A stretch of DNA of 64,000 nt, taken from NCBI RefSeq assembly GCF_014638355.1, contig NZ_BMFK01000001.1, positions 186,001-250,000 of the forward strand. Reading direction: 5' to 3'. The translations under genes and the position numbers were made by a program. The notes beneath the pieces were generated by a model. The model worked only from the letters and a program-made list of their open reading frames with translations, searched no databases and was not told the origin of the DNA. Source of the DNA: Priestia taiwanensis. GTDB taxonomy: Bacteria > Bacillota > Bacilli > Bacillales > Bacillaceae_G. Positions 18,678-27,034 of this stretch are shown here, in pieces; within the stretch, counting starts at the first letter, position 1; every line of letters begins with the position of its first letter.

Positions 18678-18704
18678 ATTACATACATATAGGGGGAAAC
18701 GAAA

Positions 18705-19664
18705 ATGAGGAAATTCTATTCAGTATTTCGCTTAGTAGCCATTCTTGCAATTATCATGGCCTTATTCACAGCGTGTGGCAATGAAGCGAAAGAGCCGAAG
18801 AAAGACGAAGCAAAAACATCAGAAACAACGAAAGCAGCGTTCCCAATAACGTTGAAAGATTCGACTGGCGCAGAAGTTACGTTAGAGAAACAGCCGGAGA
18901 AGATTATTCCGCTTGTGCCAAGTAACACAGAAATTCTTTACGCATTAGGTGCAGGTGAGAAAGTAACAGCTGTTACAGATAACGATACATATCCAGAAGA
19001 TGTGAAGAAGAAAGAAAAAGTTGGCGGTATGGAAGTAAATATTGAAAAGATTATTTCGTTACAGCCAGACCTTGTGTTAGCACATAACATGAACATGTTT
19101 AGTTTGAAAGATGGCATCCAACAATTAAAAGATGCAAAAATCCCAGTATTTGTTGTAGAAGATGCAAAGTCATTTGACCAAGTGTACACAACAATTGAAA
19201 CAATTGGTAAGTTAACAGGCACAGAAGCGAAAGCGGCTGACGTAGTGAAAGACATGAAATCACGCTTAGCGGCAGTACAAGAAAAAGCAAAAGCAGTAAC
19301 AACACAAGCGAACGTATTTGTTGAAATTTCAAGTCAACCCGATATTTACTCGGCGGGTAAAGGTACGTTTATGGATGAAATGTTAAAAGTAGTGAACGCG
19401 AAGAACGTAGCAGGCAATCTAGAAGGATGGCCGAAGTTAACAGAAGAAGATGCAGTGAAATTAAATCCAGATGTTATTATTACAACAGCTGGTCCAGACA
19501 CAGCAGCTGGCGTATTAGCTCGTCCAGCGTGGAAAGATGTTCCTGCTGTGAAGAACAAACGTGTATATGAAGTGAATGCTGATTTAACGAATCGTCCAGG
19601 CCCACGTGTAGTAGAGGGAGTAGAAGAGTTTGCGAAAGCAATCTATCCGGACGTATTTAAGTAA
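18705..19664 (+). CDS. btuF: Corrinoid ABC transporter substrate-binding lipoprotein BtuF
   Basis: 319-residue lipoprotein that captures cobalamin or cobinamide outside the membrane and hands it to BtuCD. The signal sequence ends with LFTAC (Cys24) and is followed by a charged linker. The rest has the two-lobed periplasmic-binding fold of the FecCD class: PEKIIPLVPSNTEILYALG at the start, the EKIISLQPDLVLAH element, and the C-terminal NRPGPRVVEGVEEFAKAIYP segment. AGGGGGAAACG precedes the ATG. Its place directly behind a cobalamin riboswitch supports corrinoid rather than siderophore as ligand. Confidence 0.93.
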   Translation: MRKFYSVFRLVAILAIIMALFTACGNEAKEPKKDEAKTSETTKAAFPITLKDSTGAEVTLEKQPEKIIPLVPSNTEILYALGAGEKVTAVTDNDTYPEDVKKKEKVGGMEVNIEKIISLQPDLVLAHNMNMFSLKDGIQQLKDAKIPVFVVEDAKSFDQVYTTIETIGKLTGTEAKAADVVKDMKSRLAAVQEKAKAVTTQANVFVEISSQPDIYSAGKGTFMDEMLKVVNAKNVAGNLEGWPKLTEEDAVKLNPDVIITTAGPDTAAGVLARPAWKDVPAVKNKRVYEVNADLTNRPGPRVVEGVEEFAKAIYPDVFK

Positions 19665-20691
19665 TACGATTGCTCTTCCATACATCGTAGCACTTACGGT
19701 GGTGGCATTAGCGATGATAGTAGGGGTATCGATGGGGTCTTCGTCGATTCCCCTTTCTACTGTTGTCCACATTTTTATCCAAAACGTATTCAGCATTCAA
19801 ACAGATCAACTGATTGACGAATCGATGGTGAATATCGTCATGTCGATTCGCTTACCTCGTGTCCTATTAGCATTTTGCGTTGGTGCCTCGTTAGCGCTCG
19901 CAGGTGCAGCATTCCAAGGATTACTTAAGAATCCACTAGCCGATCCATATACACTTGGCGTATCATCCGGTGCATCGCTTGGTGCGGTCATCGTTATTTT
20001 CTTTCATATTCAACTACCATTCATCGGCTCTTTTACTTTACCTGTCATAAGCATTTGTGCGGCATTTGTCACGTTATTGCTCGTTCTCTTCTTTGCAAGA
20101 ATGGCAGATAGGAAAATGAGTGTTGAAACATTAATCCTTGCGGGAATTATTTTTAGTGCCTTTTTAGGTGCTGTACTATCACTTGTCATTGCATTAAGTG
20201 GGGAAGAGTTACGCCAAATCATGTCTTGGTTAATGGGAAGTGTATCGATGAGAGGATGGGCGTACATTCAGCTTATTGTCCCGTTCTTAGTTGTATCGTT
20301 CGTTCTACTACTTTTTTGTACACGTGAGTTAAATGCGTTGTCATTTGGTGAAGAGAGTGCAAGTCATTTAGGTGTGAACGTGAACCGGACGAAGTGGATT
20401 GTGCTAATTAGTGCATCGATGTTAACTGGTGCGGCAGTTGCGGTAGCTGGAACAATTGGCTTTGTTGGCTTAGTTATTCCACATCTCACACGTATGGTAT
20501 GGGGAGCAAATCATGTTCGTTTATTGCCGCTTTCGATGTTGTACGGCGGTGCATTCCTTATTATCGCTGATCTTGTCGCGCGAACAATTATTGCGCCGAC
20601 TGAGTTACCAATTGGCGTTATTACAGCCTTTATCGGTGCACCAATCTTCTCATATATATTCTTTAGACGCAGACGTAGAAAAGAGGGATAG
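19630..20691 (+). CDS. btuC: Corrinoid ABC transporter permease BtuC
   Basis: FecCD-family permease with about nine to ten membrane helices; it forms the channel for corrinoid import. Visible family motifs are PRVLLAFCVGASLALAGAAF, the GxLKNPLADPYTLGVSSGA segment, and GTIGFVGLVIPHLTRM near residue 280, followed by the C-terminal PTELPIGVITAFIGAPIF. The start at a TTG (19630) overlaps btuF by 35 bases; GAGGGAG stands upstream. A later ATG at 19714 would remove the first membrane helix, so the TTG is preferred. The overlap suggests translational coupling. Confidence 0.9.
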   Translation: MRKQSIRTYLSNTIALPYIVALTVVALAMIVGVSMGSSSIPLSTVVHIFIQNVFSIQTDQLIDESMVNIVMSIRLPRVLLAFCVGASLALAGAAFQGLLKNPLADPYTLGVSSGASLGAVIVIFFHIQLPFIGSFTLPVISICAAFVTLLLVLFFARMADRKMSVETLILAGIIFSAFLGAVLSLVIALSGEELRQIMSWLMGSVSMRGWAYIQLIVPFLVVSFVLLLFCTRELNALSFGEESASHLGVNVNRTKWIVLISASMLTGAAVAVAGTIGFVGLVIPHLTRMVWGANHVRLLPLSMLYGGAFLIIADLVARTIIAPTELPIGVITAFIGAPIFSYIFFRRRRRKEG

Positions 20692-20692
20692 G

Positions 20693-21910
20693 ATGATTTC
20701 TGTACAAGCAGTGAATTTCGCATATGACGGTACGAAGCAATTGTTAAAAGATATTTCATTCTCCGTCCAAGAAGGAGAAATTATCGGTATTGTTGGTCCG
20801 AATGGTAGTGGAAAAACAACACTGTTGAAATTATTAAGCCGTACATTATCTCCTTCAAGTGGAGAAGTAATGTTACAAGGGAAAAATATTCGAACGTATT
20901 CACAAAAAGAATTAGCAAAGAAAATAGCTGTGCTTTCGCAAAAAACAGAAGAGTCATTTTCTTATAGCGTATACGATACGGTATCACTTGGACGATATGC
21001 GCATCAACAGCGTTTTTTGCCGTCATGGTCAAAAGAAGATGAAGAAACTGTCCGTGCGGCGATGCAAATGACGGAAGTGACGCATTTGCAAAATCGAACG
21101 CTTCCGTTTTTAAGTGGTGGAGAACGCCAACGTGTGTATCTTGCACAAGCGTTAGCGCAAGAACCGTCCCTTTTATTATTAGATGAACCGACGAATCATT
21201 TAGATATGAAACATAGTATTCAGCTCTTCCGTTTTTTACAAACATGGGTGGAAGAGAATGAATCAACAGTTATTGCGATTTTCCACGATTTGAATTTAGC
21301 AAGTATGTACTGTAATCGTATCTTCGTATTAGAAGACGGTGAAATGATTGTGCAAGATACACCACAACACGCACTGACGGAAACCGTGCTGCAAGATGTG
21401 TATCATCCAATTATTTTATGTGAACCACATCCATTACACGAAGCCCCGATTATTACGTATGCACCTGTTATACAGGAGAAGAAAGGGCCTCTTTCATATA
21501 AAAAGGAAGAATCGCGATTTGTGATTGAAGGAACGGAAGCGGTGAAGGTAATGTCTTCTCTTCACGGTATTAAATGGGCACGTGAGGTTGTGTATAGTTG
21601 GGATGAGGGGGATTATGCAGACCGAGAAGACATACTTCATTTCGGGTTATATGCGAAGCCGTCTCGTATTGTCACACGTGAAACGAAAAAAGGCGACATA
21701 ATAAGTGTTATTATGACAGGAAATAAAGCGCATGTTAGTTTGTTTGTGCATGGAGTGTTAGCAGATGCGGAATATTTTCAGTATATGATGATGATATCCA
21801 GTCTATTGGACATACAGAGTGTACTTATCGCTTCAGCACAATATGGCACACATGCAGATATACAAGATTTCATACATGAAACAATGGATGAGGTGAGGAA
21901 GCAATGTTAA
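20693..21910 (+). CDS. btuD: Corrinoid ABC transporter ATPase BtuD with C-terminal extension
   Basis: ATP-binding subunit that powers BtuC. The ABC domain covers about residues 1-255 with Walker A GPNGSGKT (35-42), signature LSGGE (about 139-143) and Walker B LLLLDEP (about 161-167). The ATG at 20693, one base after the btuC stop and behind GAGGGATAGG, gives 405 residues. An upstream in-frame start at 20513 would lie inside btuC. About 140 residues (from about 265) follow the ABC domain and contain no motif I can name. Bacillus subtilis YvrA is similarly longer than a plain BtuD. A CbiZ-type amidohydrolase was considered but its Gly-rich motifs were not seen. Confidence 0.9.
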   Translation: MISVQAVNFAYDGTKQLLKDISFSVQEGEIIGIVGPNGSGKTTLLKLLSRTLSPSSGEVMLQGKNIRTYSQKELAKKIAVLSQKTEESFSYSVYDTVSLGRYAHQQRFLPSWSKEDEETVRAAMQMTEVTHLQNRTLPFLSGGERQRVYLAQALAQEPSLLLLDEPTNHLDMKHSIQLFRFLQTWVEENESTVIAIFHDLNLASMYCNRIFVLEDGEMIVQDTPQHALTETVLQDVYHPIILCEPHPLHEAPIITYAPVIQEKKGPLSYKKEESRFVIEGTEAVKVMSSLHGIKWAREVVYSWDEGDYADREDILHFGLYAKPSRIVTRETKKGDIISVIMTGNKAHVSLFVHGVLADAEYFQYMMMISSLLDIQSVLIASAQYGTHADIQDFIHETMDEVRKQC

Positions 21911-22413
21911 TTTTCATTTCAGGAGCTGTTCGCAGTGGAAAAAGTACCTTTGCTGAATCATTCGTAAAAAACTATGCGACAGAAGCTAAGTATATTGCAA
22001 CGAGCATTCGTATTGATGATGAAATGAGTGATCGAATTGTTCATCACCAGAAGCAACGGGCAGAAGGGGACATAAAATGGCAGACGTGGGAGCAACCGTG
22101 TAATTTGACGGAATTAACGTTTCATGAAGACGATGTTGTTCTGTTAGACTGTTTGACTATTTTAACCGCAAATGAATTGTTTCATGATGATGAAGATGCA
22201 CTTGCACGCATATACAAAGGGGTTTCACACGTAAAGACGCAATGTAAATTACTTATTGTTGTATCGAACGAAGTATTTCAAGAAGGAATACCAGAGGATG
22301 AGATGACGCGTGAGTACATGTACGTATTAGGAAAGTTACACCAACAACTTGTACAAGATGCAGATGAAGCGTATCTCGTTGTACATGGTATTGCAACAAA
22401 GATGAAAGGATGA
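21904..22413 (+). CDS. cobU: Adenosylcobinamide kinase / adenosylcobinamide-phosphate guanylyltransferase CobU
   Basis: 169-residue enzyme that phosphorylates adenosylcobinamide and then transfers GMP to give AdoCbi-GDP, the acceptor for the lower ligand. The P-loop GAVRSGKS is at residues 7-14; the HHQKQR stretch (about 45-50) holds the His used for the guanylyl intermediate in this family, and LLDCLTILTANELF matches the central strand. It overlaps btuD by seven bases. The C-terminal region is slightly shorter than usual (about 180 residues) and diverged, VSNEVFQEGIPEDEM replacing the typical VSNEVGxGIVP. Confidence 0.88.
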   Translation: MLIFISGAVRSGKSTFAESFVKNYATEAKYIATSIRIDDEMSDRIVHHQKQRAEGDIKWQTWEQPCNLTELTFHEDDVVLLDCLTILTANELFHDDEDALARIYKGVSHVKTQCKLLIVVSNEVFQEGIPEDEMTREYMYVLGKLHQQLVQDADEAYLVVHGIATKMKG

Positions 22414-22418
22414 GAACA

Positions 22419-23873
22419 ATGAAAGGAATGATGCTACAAGGTACATCATCTGATGTGGGGAAAAGTCTGCTCGTAACGGCACTGTGTCGTATTTTTGCCC
22501 GAAAAGGTTACAACGTTGCACCGTTCAAATCGCAGAATATGTCGAACAATTCTTATGTGACGAAAGAAGGCAACGAAATTGGCAGGGCGCAAGGAATTCA
22601 AGCAGAAGCGGCAAATATCACAGCTGATGTTGTTCATAATCCGATTCTGTTGAAGCCAAGAAATAACATGACTTCAGAAATTGTATGGCTCGGGAAAGCC
22701 ACTACAAACATCAATAACTTTTATGAACAAGGAATCGATGTCATTACACAATCATTAAACCAACTAGAAGAACAAGCCGATATACTTGTTATAGAAGGTG
22801 CTGGTAGTCCTGTTGAGATGAACTTATTAGACCGTGAAATCGTGAATATGAAGGTAGCTGAACTAGCAGATGTTCCAGTATTCCTAATCGCGGATATTAA
22901 TAGGGGAGGGGTATTTGCAAGTATTGTCGGTACACTGCAACTATTAAAGGAAAAAGAGCGAAGACGAGTCAAAGGAATCATTATTAATAAATTTTATGGT
23001 GATGTGTCGTTATTTCAAGAAGGTGTTGAGTGGATAGAAGCGAATACAGGTGTGAAAGTCGTTGGTGTCATCCCTTATTTACCACACATCGTCATTGATG
23101 CAGAAGATTCACTGTCCGTTCGGGAGAAAAAAGTAAGCGGAGCCCACCTTGATATTGCAGTTATTCGTTTGCCATTTATTTCGAACTTCACGGATATTGA
23201 ACCTTTTTTCTTCGAGGAAGATGTATCGATTCGTTATGTGACACACGCTCGTGAGTTTGGTAATCCGGATGCGGTTATCCTGCCAGGATCGAAAAGCACG
23301 TTAAGTGACATGCGCTTTTTAGAAGAGACAGGCTTAGCGGAGAAGATTAGAACATATAGTGGAGCACTCGTCGGTATTTGCGGTGGTTATCAATTATTAG
23401 GCGAAAAGCTACTAGATATGCATGGCAAGGAGGAACGAGGAGGGATGAGCGGTATCGGCATCTTACCGATGGAAACTGTGTATGAAGAAACGAAAACAGT
23501 GAAGAAAACGATTGGTCATACGATGAATGGATTACAGATTGAAGGATACGAGATTCATTATGGACGAACGGAGCATATTGAAGCATTACGACCTTTTTTA
23601 CATACGGAAGACGGTAATGAAGGCGTTTGTGCAGAGAATGGGCGAGTGGTTGGTACATATATTCATCACTTGTTCCATAAAGATGAGTATCGTCACGAGT
23701 GGCTAGAACGATTACGAAAGCAAAAAGGATTAGATAGCCAAGAGAAAGTAAATGTGACGATGCAGAAGGAAAAGATGTTTGACTTACTTGCGGATGAAGT
23801 AGAGGTACATCTTCATATGGACTACATCACACAATTGGTAGAGACGTGGGAAGGATTACATCATGAAAGCTAG
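22419..23873 (+). CDS. cobQ: Cobyric acid synthase CobQ/CbiP
   Basis: ATP- and glutamine-dependent amidase that converts (adenosyl)cobyrinic acid a,c-diamide to cobyric acid. The N-terminal BioD-like domain begins QGTSSDVGKS and continues with the CobQ-specific APFKSQNMSNNSYVT. The C-terminal glutaminase domain has GICGGYQLLG with the Cys nucleophile (about residue 321) and GTYIHHLFH with the triad His. The ATG at 22419 is preferred to the one at 22410, because AAAGGATG (22406-22413) is then correctly spaced. It is unusual in a cluster that otherwise looks like salvage, because early corrin genes are not visible here. Confidence 0.9.
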   Translation: MKGMMLQGTSSDVGKSLLVTALCRIFARKGYNVAPFKSQNMSNNSYVTKEGNEIGRAQGIQAEAANITADVVHNPILLKPRNNMTSEIVWLGKATTNINNFYEQGIDVITQSLNQLEEQADILVIEGAGSPVEMNLLDREIVNMKVAELADVPVFLIADINRGGVFASIVGTLQLLKEKERRRVKGIIINKFYGDVSLFQEGVEWIEANTGVKVVGVIPYLPHIVIDAEDSLSVREKKVSGAHLDIAVIRLPFISNFTDIEPFFFEEDVSIRYVTHAREFGNPDAVILPGSKSTLSDMRFLEETGLAEKIRTYSGALVGICGGYQLLGEKLLDMHGKEERGGMSGIGILPMETVYEETKTVKKTIGHTMNGLQIEGYEIHYGRTEHIEALRPFLHTEDGNEGVCAENGRVVGTYIHHLFHKDEYRHEWLERLRKQKGLDSQEKVNVTMQKEKMFDLLADEVEVHLHMDYITQLVETWEGLHHES

Positions 23874-24642
23874 TGGGCAAGGATTTATATTAAGTATGCA
23901 ATTACTCACTACAATCCCAATAAAGAAACAAGTACCGTGGAACGAAAATACGGCACGTGCAGCCGTGTTTTCATTTCCATTCGTTGGTGTTGTCATTGGA
24001 GCACTGTTAATGGGACAAATGTACATATTGTTTCAAACACATGTATCGCCACTTTTTTTAGCACTATATACAATTTTTTTTACAACTGTTATATCTGGCG
24101 GATTACATGTCGATGGGTGGATGGATATAAGTGATGCGATTCTTTCACACCGCGACCGAGAGAAGAAATTTGAAATATTAAAGGATTCACGAGTAGGCGC
24201 GTTCGCGGTGTTATCGTTGTTCTTTTTATTTACTTTCCGTTTTGTTTTTTTATATGAATTGCTACAAAATCAAGCGTTTTTCCAACTTGTATTCTTTTTA
24301 GTTGTTCCGGTTTTGGCGCGAAGCATGATGGCCCTCTTATTAGTGAGTACACCATCAGCAACACCAACAGGCATGGCAGTGTCGTTCAAACAACATATGA
24401 AACAAGGAGATATCTGGCGTGTTGGGGTGCTTTTCGTATTCTTAATGGGAAGTTTCTTTCTTCTAACGTCATTTGTGTTGATACTTGTCGCTGCGAGTTT
24501 ACTATTCTTGATTGCGTTCCGAAAGATGTGTATGAAGCAATTTGGTGGCATGACAGGAGATATGCTCGGTGCAATGGTGGAAGGATGTGAAACGTGGCTA
24601 TGGTTCGTTCTTTGGTTATTACCATTCTTCGTCACGGCATGA
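23863..24642 (+). CDS. cobS: Adenosylcobinamide-GDP ribazoletransferase CobS (cobalamin synthase)
   Basis: Integral membrane enzyme that joins AdoCbi-GDP to alpha-ribazole (or its phosphate) to form cobalamin. The 259-residue protein shows the family motif GGLHVDGWMDISDA followed by DSRVGAFAVLSL, and about six membrane segments. A GGMTGDMLGAMVEG motif near the C-terminus is also typical. It overlaps cobQ by 11 bases and cobC by 49 bases, a tightly packed arrangement. Confidence 0.92.
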   Translation: MKASGQGFILSMQLLTTIPIKKQVPWNENTARAAVFSFPFVGVVIGALLMGQMYILFQTHVSPLFLALYTIFFTTVISGGLHVDGWMDISDAILSHRDREKKFEILKDSRVGAFAVLSLFFLFTFRFVFLYELLQNQAFFQLVFFLVVPVLARSMMALLLVSTPSATPTGMAVSFKQHMKQGDIWRVGVLFVFLMGSFFLLTSFVLILVAASLLFLIAFRKMCMKQFGGMTGDMLGAMVEGCETWLWFVLWLLPFFVTA

Positions 24643-25220
24643 CGGAAGAAAATAAGCAGAAACAATATATCGGTTGGAGCGATGTGCGGTTGTGCGAAGA
24701 GGGAAGAGAGATATTGCGTAACTATGCGTATTCACCAGCTGATTTATATGTAACGAGTGATTTGAATCGGTGTATAGAAACAGTTGCACTTCTCTATGAT
24801 ACATCGCCAACATGGTTATTGCCGGAATTACGAGAGATGAATTTCGGTGTGTGGGAGAAGAAGACGTATGAGCAGTTAAAGGACAACCCGGTATATCAAC
24901 AATGGCTCGATAACTATGAGGATTATGCCCCGCCAAACGGGGAATCGTATGCGATTTTTACAGAACGAGTAGATGAAGCATGGGAAAAGATTATGCGTTA
25001 TTGCCTCGGAAATAATGTGGAACATGTTGTTATTGTGACACATGGTGGTGTTATTCGTTATTTATTGGAGAAATATGCGCCAATTGAGAAGCCTTTTTGG
25101 GAATGGTCAATTACGTACGGTAAAGGATATACGTTACATACAACAGAGGAACGAGTAAGGGGAGAAGAACGATGCAGTTCGTTACAGGAGGTGCCTTTCA
25201 AGGAAAGCGCCAATGGGTGA
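24594..25220 (+). CDS. cobC: Alpha-ribazole phosphatase CobC, histidine phosphatase family
   Basis: 208-residue member of the histidine phosphatase (phosphoglycerate-mutase-like) superfamily. The catalytic RHGMTEEN motif lies near the N-terminus (phosphohistidine nucleophile) and the second His is in VTHGGVIRYLL. Within this operon the expected reaction is dephosphorylation of alpha-ribazole phosphate or cobalamin phosphate. The GTG at 24594 is preferred because AAGGATG stands six bases upstream; ATG 24600 and TTG 24612 are alternatives. The start overlaps cobS by 49 bases in another frame. Confidence 0.83.
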   Translation: MAMVRSLVITILRHGMTEENKQKQYIGWSDVRLCEEGREILRNYAYSPADLYVTSDLNRCIETVALLYDTSPTWLLPELREMNFGVWEKKTYEQLKDNPVYQQWLDNYEDYAPPNGESYAIFTERVDEAWEKIMRYCLGNNVEHVVIVTHGGVIRYLLEKYAPIEKPFWEWSITYGKGYTLHTTEERVRGEERCSSLQEVPFKESANG

Positions 25221-25585
25221 AAAGTCAGATAGAAACATATACATGGATTAACGGATATGAAGATGAATTAACTTTTGTCCAACCGCTCACAAGCACAGTT
25301 GTACTAGAAGGATGCGAGCATCTTATTCGCCGTTTTGTACAGGAAGAAGGGGCAGAAGCTGTATTTAAGTGGCAGGAAGTGGTTCAATTTTACGAAGCGT
25401 GGGAACGAGAAGATGATGGTAGAAACGTTATTTTTATCGGATGTGAAATCGGTTCAGGAATTGTACCAATAGAAGCAGAAAATCGGTTATGGCGAGATGT
25501 TGTTGGTTGGTGTTATCAACATACAGCTAAGAAATGCACGATCGTCACAACAATATGGTCAGGAATCGCGAAACAGTTGAAGTGA
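25172..25585 (+). CDS. CobU-like protein with degenerate nucleotide-binding motif
   Basis: 137-residue protein that resembles a shortened CobU. The N-terminal GGAFQGKRQWV occupies the place of the CobU P-loop (GGxRSGKS) but lacks the Ser/Thr after Lys. The later FIGCEIGSGIVPIEAENRLWRD strongly resembles the CobU segment SNEVGxGIVPxxxxxRxFRD, and WCYQHTAKK matches the following helix. The His-containing guanylylation region seems missing. It overlaps cobC by 49 bases and precedes the PurM-like gene. It may be a partner or regulator of CobU or retain part of its activity; the exact role is unknown to me. Confidence 0.7.
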   Translation: MQFVTGGAFQGKRQWVKSQIETYTWINGYEDELTFVQPLTSTVVLEGCEHLIRRFVQEEGAEAVFKWQEVVQFYEAWEREDDGRNVIFIGCEIGSGIVPIEAENRLWRDVVGWCYQHTAKKCTIVTTIWSGIAKQLK

Positions 25586-25597
25586 GGGGGATTCATC

Positions 25598-26314
25598 ATG
25601 CGAGATGTATCATACATACCGTGGGGAGATGAAGATTATCTAGTCATCGCCGTAGATAATGCAGGAGGAATTGGCGAAAAAGAGCAAGACGTCGTACACG
25701 TACCGTACGAAACAGTGGCATACTACACAACACGTGTTGCCATGATGGAATGCATGGCAGTAGGGGCGAGACCGACGGCTATTATTATGCAGAATTTAAC
25801 GAGCGACGAAGCGTACAGTGCATTTGAAAAAGGAATACGAAATATATGCAAAGAAATGAAGCAAGAGGACGTATACATATCAGGTAGCTCCGAGAGTAAT
25901 ATCCCAGTCGTGCAAACGTGTCTAGGTATTACTGTTATAGGAAATGTGAAAAAGAAGGAACGAAAAGTAGCATGCACACCACGTGATGCTAAATTTGCAG
26001 TTATCGGTGTCCCACTAGTAGGGGAAGAAGTTGTGTTACAGCAAGAGAAAGTATTGCCGTTATCACTATTCAAAGAAGTATTGAAGGGAAATGGTGTATA
26101 CGAAGTTGTCCCAGTTGGTTCAAAAGGTGTTCGGTATGAAGTGGAACAACTCCTTCAAGCGAACGATGTAGCTTACACAAATATACAAAGTGATATCAAT
26201 ATCACTGCTTCTTCTGGCCCAGCAACGTGTGTGGTGATTAGTTATCATAACGAATACGAGCAGGCGATACATGTAATGTGTGGTGAACATTTCCATCCAC
26301 TTACGGTGGAATAA
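25598..26314 (+). CDS. PurM/ThiL-like (AIR synthase-related) protein, possible alpha-ribazole kinase
   Basis: 238-residue protein resembling the AIR synthase/ThiL superfamily: the N-terminal LVIAVDNAGGIGEKEQDVV, then the VAYYTTRVAMMECMAVGARPTAII segment typical of the ATP-binding half, and a Gly/Ser-rich ISGSSESN. Alpha-ribazole kinase (CblS) of Listeria and Geobacillus activates free alpha-ribazole for cobalamin assembly, and as I remember it belongs to this type of protein. Location between cobC/CobU-like and the adenosyltransferase gene fits that job, but no CblT transporter is visible nearby. GTGAGGGGG precedes the ATG. Confidence 0.6.
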   Translation: MRDVSYIPWGDEDYLVIAVDNAGGIGEKEQDVVHVPYETVAYYTTRVAMMECMAVGARPTAIIMQNLTSDEAYSAFEKGIRNICKEMKQEDVYISGSSESNIPVVQTCLGITVIGNVKKKERKVACTPRDAKFAVIGVPLVGEEVVLQQEKVLPLSLFKEVLKGNGVYEVVPVGSKGVRYEVEQLLQANDVAYTNIQSDINITASSGPATCVVISYHNEYEQAIHVMCGEHFHPLTVE

Positions 26315-26366
26315 AGGAAAGGAAGAGAAGTATAGCGAAATAGAAGAAAGAAGGAGATGATACTAA

Positions 26367-26939
26367 GTGAAATTATATACACGAACAGGTGACTCAGGAA
26401 AAACAAGTTTAATTGGTGGACGCGTAGACAAAGATCATTTACGTGTGGAAGCATACGGAACGATTGATGAATTAAATTCATTTATTGGCCAAGCAATGAC
26501 ATTATTAAAGGAAGAAACGTATAAAGACATTTACAATGAATTGGAAAAGATTCAGCATGAATTATTTGATTGTGGTGGTGACTTAGCGAATATTCATGAT
26601 AAAATCCCATTCAAAGCGACAGAGGAAATCGTAACGTTTTTAGAAGAACGTATTGATGACTATATTAAACAAGCACCTCCACTTGAGAAATTTATTTTAC
26701 CAGGAGGAACACCAGCTTCAGCAGCTATTCATATTGCGCGTACAGTTGCTCGCCGAGCGGAGCGATGTATCGTATCGCTTAAGAAGGAAGAAGAAATTAA
26801 TGATGTCGCATTAAAGTATATTAACCGTTTATCGGATTATTTATTTGCAGTAGCACGTGTCATTAATACTCGCGCTGGTGAAAAGGATGTCGAGTACGAG
26901 CGTAGCGCACTTGTCTTTCGCTCAAAAAAAGGGGAATAA
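26367..26939 (+). CDS. pduO: PduO-type ATP:cob(I)alamin adenosyltransferase
   Basis: 190-residue enzyme that transfers the adenosyl group of ATP to cob(I)alamin or cob(I)inamide, making the coenzyme form. Family motifs are YTRTGDSGKTSLIGG at the N-terminus (ATP binding), VEAYGTIDELNSFIG, and RTVARRAERCIVSL near residue 130. The B. subtilis homologue is YvqK. AGAAGGAGA precedes the start. The gene ends the cobalamin operon; a strong terminator begins 11 bases after its stop. Confidence 0.93.
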   Translation: MKLYTRTGDSGKTSLIGGRVDKDHLRVEAYGTIDELNSFIGQAMTLLKEETYKDIYNELEKIQHELFDCGGDLANIHDKIPFKATEEIVTFLEERIDDYIKQAPPLEKFILPGGTPASAAIHIARTVARRAERCIVSLKKEEEINDVALKYINRLSDYLFAVARVINTRAGEKDVEYERSALVFRSKKGE

Positions 26940-26950
26940 GATAGATGAAA

Positions 26951-26989
26951 AAGGGAAAAATGGTAAGGTGCCATTTTTCCCTTTTTTTT
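26951..26989 (+). terminator. Intrinsic terminator of the cobalamin operon
   Basis: AAGGGAAAAATGG (26951-26963) pairs perfectly with CCATTTTTCCCTT (26971-26983), followed by a run of T. The long stem makes this a strong stop after pduO. Confidence 0.93.
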
Positions 26990-27034
26990 GCATGTAGGAA
27001 AGGTGGACGAGCTTTAAAAAATGGAGGAAATAGA

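Noticed and set aside
21485-21910. BtuD extension as a CbiZ amidohydrolase
   Set aside because: The region is short and lacks the Gly-Gly/Asn motifs I would expect; left as unknown.
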